Under the pieces are notes generated by a model, which searched no databases, was not told where the DNA came from, and worked only from the letters and a program-made list of their open reading frames with translations. Below, piece by piece: positions 50,562 through 62,981 of a stretch of 64,000 nt of DNA. Each line of letters opens with the position of its first letter. Position 1 is the stretch's first letter. The translations under genes and the position numbers were made by a program. The DNA is from Sporosarcina thermotolerans (GTDB lineage Bacteria > Bacillota > Bacilli > Bacillales_A > Planococcaceae): assembly GCF_030067815.1 (NCBI RefSeq), contig NZ_CP125968.1, positions 2,658,001 through 2,722,000 on the forward strand. Direction: 5' to 3'.

Positions 50562-51668
50562 TAGTTTCAGTCTCCTTGGGAATCGGTCTTCTAACCGCTA
50601 TATTTTCATTCATTAAAAATAATATAGTCCCCTCAACTGTATCACTTCCGAACGTCAAGTGTAAAATGTTTTCATCTTTAATGATGAGATTGGACTGTGA
50701 ATCATTTAAGATTTTGTGTTTTATTAATGGAAGGATGATGGATTCTCCCATGTCTTCAGTTAATTCAAACTGTTCAATTCGGTCTTCTCGGACATGTTCA
50801 GTTTTTATAAAGGATCGGAAAGATGGAATACCTTCTTTTTTCCAAACAATTGGGGATTGCCAATGAACGATTACGTTCTCTTCACCTAACAACTGGTAGT
50901 CTATTGTTTTCGGGATTTTAAACGTGTATTCTGTCCAAAAATCGGCAAACACTGAACCCTCCGCACCTACAACTGTCGTCTTATCCCCCTGTACCAAAGT
51001 GCCAGTCACCAGCAAATCCCCTTTCTTCACTGTTTGGAAGACGTGGGCCACCCTCTCCCCCTACTTAATCGAAAGCTTGTAATAACCCCACCGGTTCTTG
51101 CGATTAAATCGGAGGGCGGACCATCTTTTTCAACTTTGTCGTTCAACTTCGGTGATAACATTGGGGTGATTGTCAATGTACTTCCTGATCTTTTGAATCT
51201 AACCCAGGATAGTGATGGATCGTCAAGCATTAGCGCTCGTCTAATTTCTCCTTCATCAGGAATTGTGGAAAGGGGCCGAAATTTTGAAATTGACGCTTTA
51301 TCCAATTTAATTTCAATTCGTTCAGCCACTTCTGGCATATCCGATTCAATCTCTATTTCCCAAAGAAACATTGATGCGATTAAAGGAATTAGGCATGCTA
51401 TCAAAAACCGGAAAGAGGTAAATAGCCGCTGTTCCACGGATCCTTCATCTGGCCTTTTTATAGATACCTTCATCCTATATCGACGCCTATTATTCCGTAT
51501 GAATTGGATGCCTTTCTTGTCAGTTTGGAATCGGATTTTGTCATCCGATTCTGTTATCCCTGTAATCTTGACCCCAGACCTTGCGAGGAAACCTAAAAAC
51601 CTGGATGGATCAGTTTTGCCCGTTAAAATGACTTCGTATCTTTTATGAATCATAGGCGCCCTGTCCAT
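50554..51668 (-). CDS. yqfD: Sporulation protein YqfD, frameshifted
   Basis: Needed for spore formation in Bacillus under SigE (known). The first frame (RYEVILTGKTDPSRFLGFL, one membrane helix LFTSFRFLIACLIPLIASMFLW) runs to SFRLSRG; the other continues ERVAHVFQTVKKGDLLVTG to the end. One G missing in the run at 51057-51061 restores 371 residues. Start taken at 51668; 51653 is an alternative. It overlaps yqfC by 26 nt. Marks the host as a likely spore-former. Confidence 0.88.
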
Positions 51669-51900
51669 CCTTAACTTCCTTCATGGATACCGTTGAAATG
51701 GCCTCAAAAGAGAACACCGCCAATTCCTCTGATAAGGTCTCAACGATAAGATCTTCCCCTGTTGCTTCAATGACATGATCCCCACTTCGAACTGCTGCGT
51801 AATCGGGGCCGAGTTTCAATAGAGTATAAGGACCCGTGATACGAATAACGACAAATTCATCAATTGTTACTGAAGAGTTCATTTTAAATAAATTTTTCAT
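51643..51900 (-). CDS. yqfC: Sporulation protein YqfC
   Basis: 85 residues, YabP/YqfC family: FVVIRITGPYTLLKLGPDYAAV and TLSEELAVFSFEAISTVSM. Partner of YqfD in mother-cell sporulation. Its ribosome site AGGGGG (7 nt before ATG) lies wholly inside the 3' arm of a 13-bp hairpin. YabP, its paralogue, is a spore-coat-stage factor. Confidence 0.88.
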   Translation of the reverse strand: MKNLFKMNSSVTIDEFVVIRITGPYTLLKLGPDYAAVRSGDHVIEATGEDLIVETLSEELAVFSFEAISTVSMKEVKDGQGAYDS

Positions 51901-51941
51901 GATAAAACCCCCTATCCAAGCCTATGATTTGGATAGGGGGT
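51901..51941 (-). terminator. Terminator-like hairpin that buries the yqfC ribosome site
   Basis: Minus strand: ACCCCCTATCCAA (51941-51929), 9-nt loop, TTGGATAGGGGGT (51919-51907), then TTTATC and the yqfC ATG at 51900. The perfect 13-bp stem plus T-rich tail ends the upstream floA operon. The same 3' arm is the yqfC Shine-Dalgarno, so any read-through RNA would hide it. Confidence 0.8.
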
Positions 51942-51947
51942 CGATGA

Positions 51948-52453
51948 TTATTGTTTTGATTTAGGCGGTCCTAAAATTTCAGAGAAGATGATGCCCTTGA
52001 TAAGATCCTGTTCGTTTTGGGAATCATATGGGACTGTTCAACAGGTTTTTCCCAAACTGCTTCACCTTGATGAGTAGAGAGTCTGCCTCGGTGGGTATTT
52101 TTCTGAGATGGCTTTTCCCTTTCTCTACGTTGAGAAGGCTTTGAAATCTCTTGAGGTTTCTCCTCGACAGGAACCATTTTCGACATATTTGCCGGTTCAG
52201 TTTGCCTGCTTGGCGGTTCATCAATTTCCGTTTGAAACTCCCGTTGAATTTCTTTATACATCTCTTGGGACATCTCTTTTAATCTTCGCAATGGATCTTG
52301 TGCACGTGTATCTGGTTTCGCAGATGGCCATTGCTGTTGTTTCGATTGTGTAGAGGGCCGTTTTGTTTGTGTCTTCGATTCTTCACCAGGTTTTTTCCCT
52401 TTGAAGAGCATACTGATGAATCCCAAGACAACTGCTATGATCAACGTTTCCAT
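51948..52453 (-). CDS. Hypothetical protein downstream of floA, frameshifted
   Basis: One N-terminal membrane helix (METLIIAVVLGFISMLF), then a long charged, Gln/Ser/Pro-rich disordered part (about 20-140). The first frame ends SRASSSLKF; the other gives PYDSQNEQDLIKGIIFSEILGPP and KSKQ, a hydrophobic C-terminal motif found at the end of several Bacillales proteins of this locus. One C/G missing at 52030-52032 restores 168 residues, and the stop then lies 7 bp before the terminator. Function unknown. Confidence 0.65.
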
Positions 52454-52490
52454 CTGTGCATCCCCTTTCCGGGAATTTTATGCTCAAACG

Positions 52491-53498
52491 TCACTCTTTC
52501 TTTGCATCCGGTTTTGGCTGATCTCCACCAATTTTGCTGATGGATTCACGCATTCCTGTATCCGCTTGGATATTTTTATAATTCATATAGTCCATGATGC
52601 CGATATTGCCAGTACGGAGTGCTTCAGCCATCGCTAAAGGTACTTCAGCCTCAGCTCCGACCACTTTCGCGCGCATCTCTTGGACTCTCGCTTTCATTTC
52701 CTGTTCGTTCGCAACAGCCATTGCACGGCGTTCTTCGGCTTTAGCTTGTGCAATATTCTTATCAGCCATCGCTTGTTCAGTTTGAAGCTCTGCACCGATG
52801 TTTTTACCGATGTCAACGTCCGCGATATCGATGGATAAGATTTCGAAAGCCGTACCGGAGTCAAGTCCTTTTGCCAATACAGTCTGAGAAATCAAATCCG
52901 GATTTTCCAACACTTTCGCATGGTCGATAGACGCACCGATTGTTGAAATAATACCTTCACCAACACGTGCAACAACTGTTTCTTCACCTGCACCACCGAC
53001 AAGCCGGTCGATGTTGGCACGTACTGTAATACGAGCTTTCGCTTTAACTTCAATCCCGTTAAGTGCAACACCTGCGATGAATGGTGTTTCGATGACTTTC
53101 GGGTTAACTGACATTTGTACCGCTTCAAGAACATCACGACCAGCAAGATCGATTGCAGCAGCACGTTCGAAAGTCAACTCTATATTAGCACGGTGTGCAG
53201 CAATTAATGCATTGACAACACGGTCGACGTTACCACCAGCAAGGTAATGGCTCTCAAGTTGATTGATTCCAACATTCAAACCAGCTTTATGCGCCTTAAT
53301 AAGCGGATTTACGACCCTGCTTGGAATTACCCGACGTAAACGCATACCGATTAACGTGAAAATACTAACTCGTACACCTGCTGCCAACGCCGAAATCCAT
53401 AGCGTTACAGGAACAAGTGTGAAAAATACTGACAGTACAATGATTGCCCCGATGATGATTAATCCCGGAATAAGTAAACCTCCTGCAAGTGCTCCCAT
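52491..53498 (-). CDS. floA: Flotillin-like protein FloA
   Basis: 335 residues. An N-terminal membrane hairpin ([23 protein letters not shown]), the SPFH domain (about 60-230), and a flotillin tail with EA-rich heptads ([20 protein letters not shown]). Organises functional membrane microdomains. Its start shares one base with the stop of the NfeD gene (TAATG), a coupling seen across Bacilli. Confidence 0.95.
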   Translation of the reverse strand: MGALAGGLLIPGLIIIGAIIVLSVFFTLVPVTLWISALAAGVRVSIFTLIGMRLRRVIPSRVVNPLIKAHKAGLNVGINQLESHYLAGGNVDRVVNALIAAHRANIELTFERAAAIDLAGRDVLEAVQMSVNPKVIETPFIAGVALNGIEVKAKARITVRANIDRLVGGAGEETVVARVGEGIISTIGASIDHAKVLENPDLISQTVLAKGLDSGTAFEILSIDIADVDIGKNIGAELQTEQAMADKNIAQAKAEERRAMAVANEQEMKARVQEMRAKVVGAEAEVPLAMAEALRTGNIGIMDYMNYKNIQADTGMRESISKIGGDQPKPDAKKE

Positions 53499-54835
53499 TA
53501 TTCATTTTCCCCCTTTTTTTCAGATTCCCTGACAACAATCCGGGATCCTTCAACCTTCACTATAATAACATGTTTACCTTTGTCGATGTAACTTCCTTGG
53601 GAAACAACATCAATTCGTTCTCCATTCATATCAATCGTTCCCGCTGGTCTGAGAGGAGTGATAGTTTTGGCTTTCTTACCTAACAGTTCAGTCCGATTGA
53701 CGTTCGAGACATACCCGCTATCGGTATCTGTTGAATCCATCAGCACCATCTTATTAAGCAAGTGCAACCTTTTTCCAAAAAACTTCATTATGATCACCAT
53801 CCCAATGACGGCAACAGCAATCGCGATAAGAACAGAATAAGCCATGTACATCGGATTGCCACCTGCCAAAATGATACTAACAACAACCGCAATCGCACCA
53901 AGGGTCCCGGCAATTCCACCTGGTAGGAAAAGCTCCAATATAATAAGAATGACACCTATGCCAAAAAGGATCAGCGTCTCATAACCTGCCAAGCCGGCGA
54001 TAAGATGTCCGAAAAAGAATAACATCAATGAGCTGATCGCCATCGTCCCAGGAACCCCGAAACCAGGAGAATAAAGTTCCACTACAAGGCCGAGTCCTGC
54101 AATTGATAGCAAGATTGGTACAACGATCGGATGTGTAATGAAACGTACAATCCCTTCAGCAAATGACACTTTTGTTGCAATGATTTCTGCATCTTGCAGT
54201 CCATTCAATTTTAAAAGTTCATCCAATGAAGAGACGGTTCCTTCACTATATCCGACTTCCTCACTTACCGCTTCGCTTGCTGTAAGTGTCAACAGCTTGC
54301 CAGGTCCTGCACGATACTGCTCAAGGTCAACTGACGGTTCAGCCATTGCAATCGCAAATTCCGGATTACGACCATGAGATTCGGCTGCGCTTTTCATTTC
54401 AGCAACCCATAGACTATGTGCCTTATCATCCGCGGCATTACCAGAACCCTCAATCACTTGTGCAGCGCCGATTTTACCATTCGGTGACATATAGATCTGA
54501 TCAGCATAAAGTGCGATGTATGCCCCTGCTGAAATTGCCTTGTAATTGATAAAGGCTATGATATCAGGCTCTGTCTCACTCATCAGCTTTGCAATCTCGC
54601 CCGCCGCGTCGGTAAAACCTCCATTTGTATTGATTTCAAGGATGATCGCTTTGGCATTTGCATCCTCAGCTTCACGGAAGGATCGTTTTAGATACGCATA
54701 AAGGCCTTTTTCTACAGCCTCATCAATTTTCACATGGTAGACTTTGTCAACCGCGGCTGACGTTTGTGCAAAAGGAACAGAAATCATAGATAAAAATAAA
54801 ATGAACAGGATGAACTTTCCTATCATTTTATGCAT
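53498..54835 (-). CDS. yqeZ: NfeD-family membrane serine protease, YqeZ type
   Basis: 445 residues. Signal peptide (about 1-28), a ClpP-like protease domain ([22 protein letters not shown] with the nucleophile Ser), four to five membrane helices (about 225-350) and a C-terminal OB-fold NfeD domain. Thought to work with the flotillin encoded next. ATG at 54835 or GTG at 54847; AAAGGGG fits the former better. Confidence 0.9.
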   Translation of the reverse strand: MHKMIGKFILFILFLSMISVPFAQTSAAVDKVYHVKIDEAVEKGLYAYLKRSFREAEDANAKAIILEINTNGGFTDAAGEIAKLMSETEPDIIAFINYKAISAGAYIALYADQIYMSPNGKIGAAQVIEGSGNAADDKAHSLWVAEMKSAAESHGRNPEFAIAMAEPSVDLEQYRAGPGKLLTLTASEAVSEEVGYSEGTVSSLDELLKLNGLQDAEIIATKVSFAEGIVRFITHPIVVPILLSIAGLGLVVELYSPGFGVPGTMAISSLMLFFFGHLIAGLAGYETLILFGIGVILIILELFLPGGIAGTLGAIAVVVSIILAGGNPMYMAYSVLIAIAVAVIGMVIIMKFFGKRLHLLNKMVLMDSTDTDSGYVSNVNRTELLGKKAKTITPLRPAGTIDMNGERIDVVSQGSYIDKGKHVIIVKVEGSRIVVRESEKKGENE

Positions 54836-54947
54836 CTTTATGTTCACCCCTTTCTCTACTTACAATTATACCTTCTTTACGTATGGTAATGGTATTAAGT
54901 TTCACTCTATTAGATGTTTTAAAATATTATTTGCGAAAACGCATATA

Positions 54948-54981
54948 AAAAACCGGAAATTCCAAAGGAAGTTCCGGTTTC
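54948..54981 (-). terminator. Terminator after rpsU
   Basis: AAACCGGAA / TTCCGGTTT with a short inner loop and T run on the minus strand. Confidence 0.85.
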
Positions 54982-55023
54982 ATAATAAACAAGCTTTAAT
55001 TGTTAGTTCAATATGGACAGATA

Positions 55024-55197
55024 TTAGAATTTACGCTTACGAGCAGCCTCAGACTTCTTTTTACGTTTGACACTTGGTTTCTCGTAGAACTCGCGCTTTC
55101 TTACCTCTTGTATTGTACCACTTTTTGATACAGTACGTTTGAAGCGGCGAAGAGCGTCTTCAAGCGATTCATTTTTGCGAACGACAGTTTTCGTCAT
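55024..55197 (-). CDS. rpsU: 30S ribosomal protein S21
   Basis: 57 residues, [20 protein letters not shown] and a very basic tail [17 protein letters not shown] at 55197 with GGGAGGG upstream. It has its own strong promoter and terminator; the yqeY gene that usually follows rpsU is missing here. Confidence 0.96.
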   Translation of the reverse strand: MTKTVVRKNESLEDALRRFKRTVSKSGTIQEVRKREFYEKPSVKRKKKSEAARKRKF

Positions 55198-55256
55198 ATC
55201 TCTTGTCCCTCCCTCCGAGCACACTTCGAAACAAGGTGATACCCTTGTACTAAAAA

Positions 55257-55285
55257 ATTATAACGTACTATTACAAAACGGTCAA
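55257..55285 (-). promoter_or_regulatory. Strong SigA promoter of rpsU
   Basis: Minus-strand TTGACC (55285-55280), 17-bp spacer, perfect TATAAT (55262-55257). A small leader hairpin ACAAGG / CCTTGT follows. Confidence 0.85.
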
Positions 55286-55347
55286 TAAAAAACTTTCAAA
55301 ATATCTATCCAAAATAGGTGAATGCCTTTGTAATCGTCCCAAACCTA

Positions 55348-56019
55348 TCAATAATCAGAATCGCTTTGTAATCCTTGCATGATTTTAACGCCTGAACTTG
55401 CTCCAATGCGTGTTGCGCCGGCATTAATCATTTTTTGCATATCCTCAAAGTTACGAACTCCTCCGGATGCTTTCACACCCATTTCCGGCCCAACTACTCC
55501 ACGCATCAACTTTACATCTTCCTCAGTCGCACCGCCTGTAGAGAAGCCAGTTGACGTTTTAACGAAATCAGCTCCAGCTGCACGTGATAATTCAGAAGCC
55601 TTGCGCTTTTCCTGGTCAGTAAGCAAAGAAGTTTCAATGATTACTTTAACAATCGCTTTTCCTTTTGCTGCTTCTACTACGCTTGCAATGTCTTGTCCAA
55701 CTTTTTCATCATCTCCGCTTTTTAAAGCGCCGATATTTATAACCATATCGATTTCAGTTGCACCATTGCCAATCGCATCTTTCGTTTCAAATGCTTTTAC
55801 CTCTGATGTTGATGCACCAAGTGGAAATCCGATGACTGTACAAACTTTCACGTCTGTCCCTTCAAGAAGTTCCGAGGCTGTTTTTACCCACGCTGGATTG
55901 ACACAGACCGATGCGAATGAATAAGTTTTCGCTTCTTCACATAATAAAACGATTTCTTCCTTTTTTGCGTCAGCTTTCAGTAATGTATGATCAATATACG
56001 ATGCATAATTTTTATTCAA
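55348..56019 (-). CDS. deoC: Deoxyribose-phosphate aldolase
   Basis: 223 residues, class I aldolase that splits deoxyribose 5-phosphate to glyceraldehyde 3-phosphate and acetaldehyde in nucleoside breakdown. Schiff-base Lys in [10 protein letters not shown] (near 151), second Lys in VKASGGVR, first in DHTLLK. TTG start at 56019 with AAGGAGG. In Bacillus a NaPi gene sits at this spot, so the neighbourhood is rearranged. Confidence 0.95.
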   Translation of the reverse strand: MNKNYASYIDHTLLKADAKKEEIVLLCEEAKTYSFASVCVNPAWVKTASELLEGTDVKVCTVIGFPLGASTSEVKAFETKDAIGNGATEIDMVINIGALKSGDDEKVGQDIASVVEAAKGKAIVKVIIETSLLTDQEKRKASELSRAAGADFVKTSTGFSTGGATEEDVKLMRGVVGPEMGVKASGGVRNFEDMQKMINAGATRIGASSGVKIMQGLQSDSDY

Positions 56020-56083
56020 TGTAAATAATCCTCCTTGAGTTGTATGTACCTCTTCATCATAACAAAAATTGTTTTCCTCTGCA

Positions 56084-56122
56084 TTAAAAAACAGTCCACC
56101 CGTAAGGATAGACTGTTTTCTA
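56084..56122 (-). terminator. Terminator after mtaB
   Basis: AAAACAGTCTATCC / GGGTGGACTGTTTT imperfect stem, TTAC loop, T run on the minus strand. Confidence 0.8.
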
Positions 56123-56126
56123 AAAA

Positions 56127-57491
56127 TTATACAAGCGCTTCGTCTGATTCGACAACGCGCACGAATTGCCCTTCGTTATATGGATAACCCGCTTTGACAA
56201 TCTTCACTTTAACAATTTTCCCGACCATTGACTCATCTGCTTGGAAAGCAACTTTCAAATAATTATCAGTATACCCTTCATACAAGCCACTTTCAGGATC
56301 AAGCTTGTACTTTTCTTCCGGGATGACTTCGAGTACTTCATTTTCGAATTCAGAAGCATATTGTTTCGCCAATTGATCGTTCAATTCGATTAAACGGTGA
56401 ACACGTTCGTTTTTCACATCTTCATCTATTTGATCTTCCATGCGCGCAGCAGGTGTTCCTGTCCGTTTCGAATAAGGGAATACATGTAATTCAGAGAATC
56501 TGTGGTCTCTGATGAAATTATACGTATCCATGAATTCCTCTTCAGACTCACCCGGGAAACCAACGATGACGTCAGATGTGATTGCAAGATTCGGCAACGC
56601 TTCACGTAAACGATCCAATCGTTCCGCGAAAAACTCCATTGTATATTTTCTTCTCATACGTTTAAGCACTGTATTGGATCCTGATTGAATCGGGATATGC
56701 AAATGGCGCACAATAACAGAAGAATTTCGAAGAACATCAATCACTTCATCAGTTAATTGACTTGCTTCGATGGAGCTGATGCGAAGCCTTTTCAAGCCTT
56801 TTACTTTCGTTTCAAGATCGCGTAACAGACGGGCCAGGTTATAGTCTTTCAAATCTTCTCCATAGCCACCCGTATGGATACCCGTAAGGACGATTTCAAG
56901 ATAGCCGGCATCAACAAGCTGTTGAGCTTGTCGGATGACTTCTTCGGGGTCCCTTGAACGCATTAGGCCTCGTGCCCAAGGAATAATACAGAAGGTGCAG
57001 AAGTTGTTGCAGCCTTCCTGGATTTTCAAAGATGCACGTGTACGGTCCGTAAATGCAGGGACGTCAAGCTCTTCATAAACCCTGTTTTTCATAATATTGC
57101 GGACAGCATTGATTGGTTGACGTTCGCTTCGGTACTCATCGATGAGACCTAATAACTTCGTACGATCCTGTGTACCGACAACAATATCGACCCCAGGAAT
57201 TGCCATGATTTCAGCTGGAGATGTCTGGGCGTAACAGCCCGTAACACAAATAACGGCATCCGGATTTCTACGCACTGCCCTTCGAATGACTTGACGGCTT
57301 TTCTTATCGCCAGTATTCGTAACCGTACATGTATTGATAACATAGACGTCTGCATTTTTCTCGAAATCGGAACGGTCGTAGCCAGATTCCTTGAAAAGTT
57401 GCCAGATCGCTTCCGTTTCATAATGATTCACTTTGCAGCCTAATGTATGAAAAGCAACAGAAGACACTAGCTGCTCACCTCTTTCATTCAA
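56127..57491 (-). CDS. mtaB: tRNA t6A37 methylthiotransferase
   Basis: 454 residues, radical-SAM methylthiotransferase turning t6A37 into ms2t6A37. N-terminal UPF0004 domain with three cluster Cys (TLGCKVN, INTCTV, VTGCYAQ), radical-SAM motif [16 protein letters not shown] (near 146-161), and a C-terminal TRAM domain. YqeV in Bacillus. Overlaps rsmE by 8 nt. Confidence 0.95.
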   Translation of the reverse strand: MNERGEQLVSSVAFHTLGCKVNHYETEAIWQLFKESGYDRSDFEKNADVYVINTCTVTNTGDKKSRQVIRRAVRRNPDAVICVTGCYAQTSPAEIMAIPGVDIVVGTQDRTKLLGLIDEYRSERQPINAVRNIMKNRVYEELDVPAFTDRTRASLKIQEGCNNFCTFCIIPWARGLMRSRDPEEVIRQAQQLVDAGYLEIVLTGIHTGGYGEDLKDYNLARLLRDLETKVKGLKRLRISSIEASQLTDEVIDVLRNSSVIVRHLHIPIQSGSNTVLKRMRRKYTMEFFAERLDRLREALPNLAITSDVIVGFPGESEEEFMDTYNFIRDHRFSELHVFPYSKRTGTPAARMEDQIDEDVKNERVHRLIELNDQLAKQYASEFENEVLEVIPEEKYKLDPESGLYEGYTDNYLKVAFQADESMVGKIVKVKIVKAGYPYNEGQFVRVVESDEALV

Positions 57492-58224
57492 ATTCGTAAG
57501 ACACTGCGGACAATAGATATAAAGGGGCTGTTTCCGTCCTAAGAATACGGGGTCCTAATGATACCGAGAGAAATCCAGCAGAGACTAACGAGTCCGCCTC
57601 TTTTCTGGATAACCCACCTTCAGGCCCGAAAACAACTATTACCGTTTGTTTATGATACACGTTTTTAAGCCTATCTGCAATCCTATTGGGTTCAGCACTT
57701 TTTGCATCCTCTTCATCAGCAAATAACCGTACATCATAGTTTTCGGCTTCGACTAAAAGCTGTTTGAAAGACAGAGGAGGTTTCACATTCGGGATAACAG
57801 TCCGGTGACATTGTTCTGCTGCTTCTTTTGCAATTTTACGTAACCGATCCACTTTCTTATCGCCTTTTTTACTATCCCATTTAACAATAGATCGTTCTGC
57901 TTCAAATGGAATAATCGCTTTCATGCCAAGCTCAGTTCCTTTTTGGACAATCAAGTCAAGCTTATCCCCTTTTGGTAAACCGCAAGCAATAGACACTTGA
58001 ACCGGCATTTCATTGGATGATAGTGGCCCTTCATTACAACTGATAAGAACCCCGTCAGAAAATAGTTCTATGATTTCTGAGATAAATGCCTCACCATCAG
58101 TGACGGCGATGATTCGATCCCCTACATTCATCCTCATGACCTTGACAATATGTTTACCATCTTCTCCTTGAATCATTGCTTTTCCATCTACGTCGAAAGG
58201 AGAGTCAAGAAAATAGCGTTGCAA
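57484..58224 (-). CDS. rsmE: 16S rRNA m3U1498 methyltransferase
   Basis: 246 residues, SPOUT fold with PUA-like N-terminus (MQRYFLDSPFDVDG, EDGKHIVKVMRMNVGD) and the trefoil-knot SAM site VVFGPEGGLSRKEAD and SLGPRILRTETAPLY. Modifies U1498 in the small subunit. 3 bp after prmA. Confidence 0.94.
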   Translation of the reverse strand: MQRYFLDSPFDVDGKAMIQGEDGKHIVKVMRMNVGDRIIAVTDGEAFISEIIELFSDGVLISCNEGPLSSNEMPVQVSIACGLPKGDKLDLIVQKGTELGMKAIIPFEAERSIVKWDSKKGDKKVDRLRKIAKEAAEQCHRTVIPNVKPPLSFKQLLVEAENYDVRLFADEEDAKSAEPNRIADRLKNVYHKQTVIVVFGPEGGLSRKEADSLVSAGFLSVSLGPRILRTETAPLYLLSAVSYEFE

Positions 58225-58227
58225 CCG

Positions 58228-59172
58228 TTACACTCCCCTTTTGGATGCGATAATTGCAACCCAATCTTCCATTAATATTGACTCAACAATTTCAAAGCCT
58301 TTTTCAATAAGATCATCCCTTACAAGGTCACGTTTTTGGGCAATGATTCCCGATACTATGAACAGTCCATTGTCAGGCAAGATAGAATATGCGTCTTCCG
58401 TAAACGTCATGATCACTTCCGCAAGAATATTGGCGACAATTATTGAAGCTGGATCCTTCACAGAGTCTAATAAGTTTCCGTGAGTGACTTCCACAATGTT
58501 TTGGACATTATTCAATTCTATATTTTCTTTTGCCGCAGTTACAGCGACTTCATCAAGATCGAGTGCATGAACATGTGATGCACCAAGTAGGGCTGCGCCG
58601 ATTGACAATACACCTGAACCGGTTCCAACGTCAATGACAGAGTCACCTTTTTTAACGTATTTTTCAAGTGCCTGTAGACAGAGGACGGTTGTTGGGTGAG
58701 TTCCAGTTCCGAATGCCATCCCTGGATCCAGTTCAATAATCAATTCATCAGATTCAACCGGTTCATAATCTTCCCAAGTAGGCACGATTGTGAACCTGCT
58801 AGAGATTTTCACTGGATGATAATATTTCTTCCAAGCAGTAGCCCAATCTTCTTCATCCACTTCACTTGTTTGAACCAAATTGATACCGACATCTAAGCCA
58901 TACTCAACTAATTTGTCTACGGATTCACTAATTTCTTTTACAGTTTCTATTAAAAAGCTATTGGCAGGTAAATAAGCTTTGACAATGACACCCTCAGCAG
59001 GAAAATCCTCTTTTTTCAACTCATAGATTTCCCCGAAACGATCTTCATGGATGCGATCGGGTTCATTTGAATCTTCGATTATGACACCACTTGCTCCTGC
59101 TTCATGCAAGATATTGGCAACCGCTTCGGTCGCTTCATGTGTTGTATGGATGGAGATTTCAGACCACTTCAA
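58228..59172 (-). CDS. prmA: Ribosomal protein L11 methyltransferase
   Basis: 314 residues. SAM motif VIDVGTGSGVLSIGAALLGA (near 178-197), catalytic-region VANILAEVI, and the lead-in DPGMAFGTGTHPTT. Trimethylates L11. It follows dnaJ by 15 bp, continuing the hrcA operon as in Bacillus. Confidence 0.95.
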   Translation of the reverse strand: MKWSEISIHTTHEATEAVANILHEAGASGVIIEDSNEPDRIHEDRFGEIYELKKEDFPAEGVIVKAYLPANSFLIETVKEISESVDKLVEYGLDVGINLVQTSEVDEEDWATAWKKYYHPVKISSRFTIVPTWEDYEPVESDELIIELDPGMAFGTGTHPTTVLCLQALEKYVKKGDSVIDVGTGSGVLSIGAALLGASHVHALDLDEVAVTAAKENIELNNVQNIVEVTHGNLLDSVKDPASIIVANILAEVIMTFTEDAYSILPDNGLFIVSGIIAQKRDLVRDDLIEKGFEIVESILMEDWVAIIASKRGV

Positions 59173-59187
59173 CTACATTCATCCCTT

Positions 59188-60314
59188 TCAGTCGCCTTTT
59201 AGTGTTCGTTTAATTTTGTCAAAAAGAGAGCTTGAGTATTCATCTGGTGAGTTGCCTCCGATAGAAGCGAATTCACGAAGTAGTTCCTTTTGTTTTTCGG
59301 TCATTTTCTTAGGAGTAACTACTTTGATAATTACGTGTTGGTCGCCTTGTCCGTGACCATGGACATTTTTTACTCCTTTTCCGCGTAAACGGAAGTTCGT
59401 TCCTGTTTGTGTCCCAGCAGGTACTTTCAATTTCACATTCCCATGTACGGTCGGCACTTCGATTTCATCACCAAGCGCCAATTGCGGGAATGTAACAGGC
59501 ACTTCAAGGTAAATATCATCACCTTCACGGACGAAACTTTCATGTTCTCTGACCCGGAATACAATGTACAGATCCCCAGAAGGTCCGCCATTTACTCCAG
59601 CTTCGCCTTGACCGGATACTCGCAGTTGCTGTCCGTCATCAACTCCAGCAGGAATAGTTACTTTAATCTTCTTCCGTTTTGTCACTCTTCCTGAACCATG
59701 GCATGTGTTACATTTTTCAGGGATAATTTTCCCTGTACCTTGACAATGTGGACATGTACGGCGATTTACCATCTGACCAAGAGGCGTATTTTGTGTCACT
59801 GAAATCTGTCCAGATCCACCACAGTGCGAACAAGTGTTGACAGGTGTTCCTTTTTTAGCACCTGATCCATCACAAGTATCACATGTCTCTTCTTTTGGCA
59901 ATTCGACTTCGGTTTCTTTACCGAAAACCGCTTCCATGAAATCGATTGTCATTGTATATTGAAGATCATCGCCTTTTCTTGGGGCGTTTGGATCACGACG
60001 TCTTGTGCTTCCGCCTCCAAAAACGTGCTGAAAATATCTTCGAATCCGAATCCGTCTGCTGATCCTCCGCCTCCGAATCCACCAAATCCTTGGTTAGGGT
60101 CTGAATGACCAAATCTGTCGTAATTTGCACGTTTGCTTTCATCACTCAATGTTTCAAATGCTTCTGTTACTTCTTTAAACTTATCTTCTGCTCCTGCTTC
60201 TTTATTCAAGTCAGGGTGATATTGTTTCGATAGTTTCCTATAAGCTTTCCTTATTTCTTCTTTGCTTGCTGATTTCGAAACGCCAAGCACTTCGTAAAAA
60301 TCTCGTTTACTCAT
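59188..60314 (-). CDS. dnaJ: Chaperone DnaJ, frameshifted
   Basis: Hsp40 partner of DnaK. J domain with YHPDLNK (HPD), the Gly/Phe-rich linker [19 protein letters not shown], then a break. The other frame gives [20 protein letters not shown] and four zinc repeats ([32 protein letters not shown]) and the client domains. One T/A missing in the run at 60019-60023 restores 375 residues. Start ATG 60314. Confidence 0.95.
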
Positions 60315-60412
60315 TATTCCACACTCCCATAAATCAATCGACACTATTTTATATTATTCAATTCGGCTAAAAGCTCGACTAATTGTAACACGTGAAGAAC
60401 CTTTACCAAAAG

Positions 60413-60451
60413 AAAAAGCCAAAGCCGGAATATCGGACTTTGACTTTTCCG
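60413..60451 (-). terminator. Terminator-like hairpin between dnaK and dnaJ
   Basis: Minus-strand AAAGTCAAAGTCCG pairs imperfectly with CCGGCTTTGGCTTTTT. A partial terminator or processing stem after dnaK is known in this operon of other Bacilli. Confidence 0.6.
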
Positions 60452-60467
60452 TCAATCGATCGTTCAA

Positions 60468-62336
<1,869 letters not shown>

Positions 62337-62353
62337 TTAAAAGATTTAACGGG

Positions 62354-62953
62354 TTATTCGTTAACTTTGACCATGGAAGGTCGAAGCACACGATCTTTTA
62401 ACATATACCCTTTTTGAAGTTCCTCAAGCACGATGCCTGAAGACTTATCAGGTTCGCTGCCTGTCATAACCGCTTGATGGAAATTAGGATCGAACTCTTT
62501 ATCATATGCCTCGATTTCGACAAGTCCTTCGCCTTTTAGTGCATCGACAAGGCTGCGATATATCATATCCATGCCTGTCATAAGTGACTGTGCTTCTTCA
62601 GTTTTTGTTTCAACAGCCAAAGCACGTTCAAAATTATCAAGCACAGGCAATAGATTTGTAAGGATACTCTGTGCTTTGTACTTATTCAAAGCTTCTTTAT
62701 CAAGAGTTGCTCTTCTTTTAGCATTTTCAAAATCAGCGAGTACACGGAATAGCTTGTTTTCCTCGTCTTGTAACTTCGATTCCAACTCACTTATCTTTGC
62801 ATCTTTTTCATCGATTACTTCGTTCGTCTCTTCCAAACTTTCATCGGATCCGGAAATCGTTTCCTGTTCGGCATCCAAAACTGCTGAATCAGTACTTACT
62901 TCCTCCTGCTTTTCGATAGCATCATTTTCAACTTCATTCATTTTATCAGTCAC
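62354..62953 (-). CDS. grpE: Nucleotide exchange factor GrpE
   Basis: 199 residues. Acidic variable N-terminus, long dimer coiled coil (about 45-95), and the C-terminal signature PNFHQAVMTGSEPDKSSG plus KGYMLKDRVLRPSMVKV. Exchanges ADP on DnaK. Lies between hrcA and dnaK. Confidence 0.96.
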   Translation of the reverse strand: MTDKMNEVENDAIEKQEEVSTDSAVLDAEQETISGSDESLEETNEVIDEKDAKISELESKLQDEENKLFRVLADFENAKRRATLDKEALNKYKAQSILTNLLPVLDNFERALAVETKTEEAQSLMTGMDMIYRSLVDALKGEGLVEIEAYDKEFDPNFHQAVMTGSEPDKSSGIVLEELQKGYMLKDRVLRPSMVKVNE

Positions 62954-62981
62954 AAATCTTTCCTCCTATCCAATCCGATAC

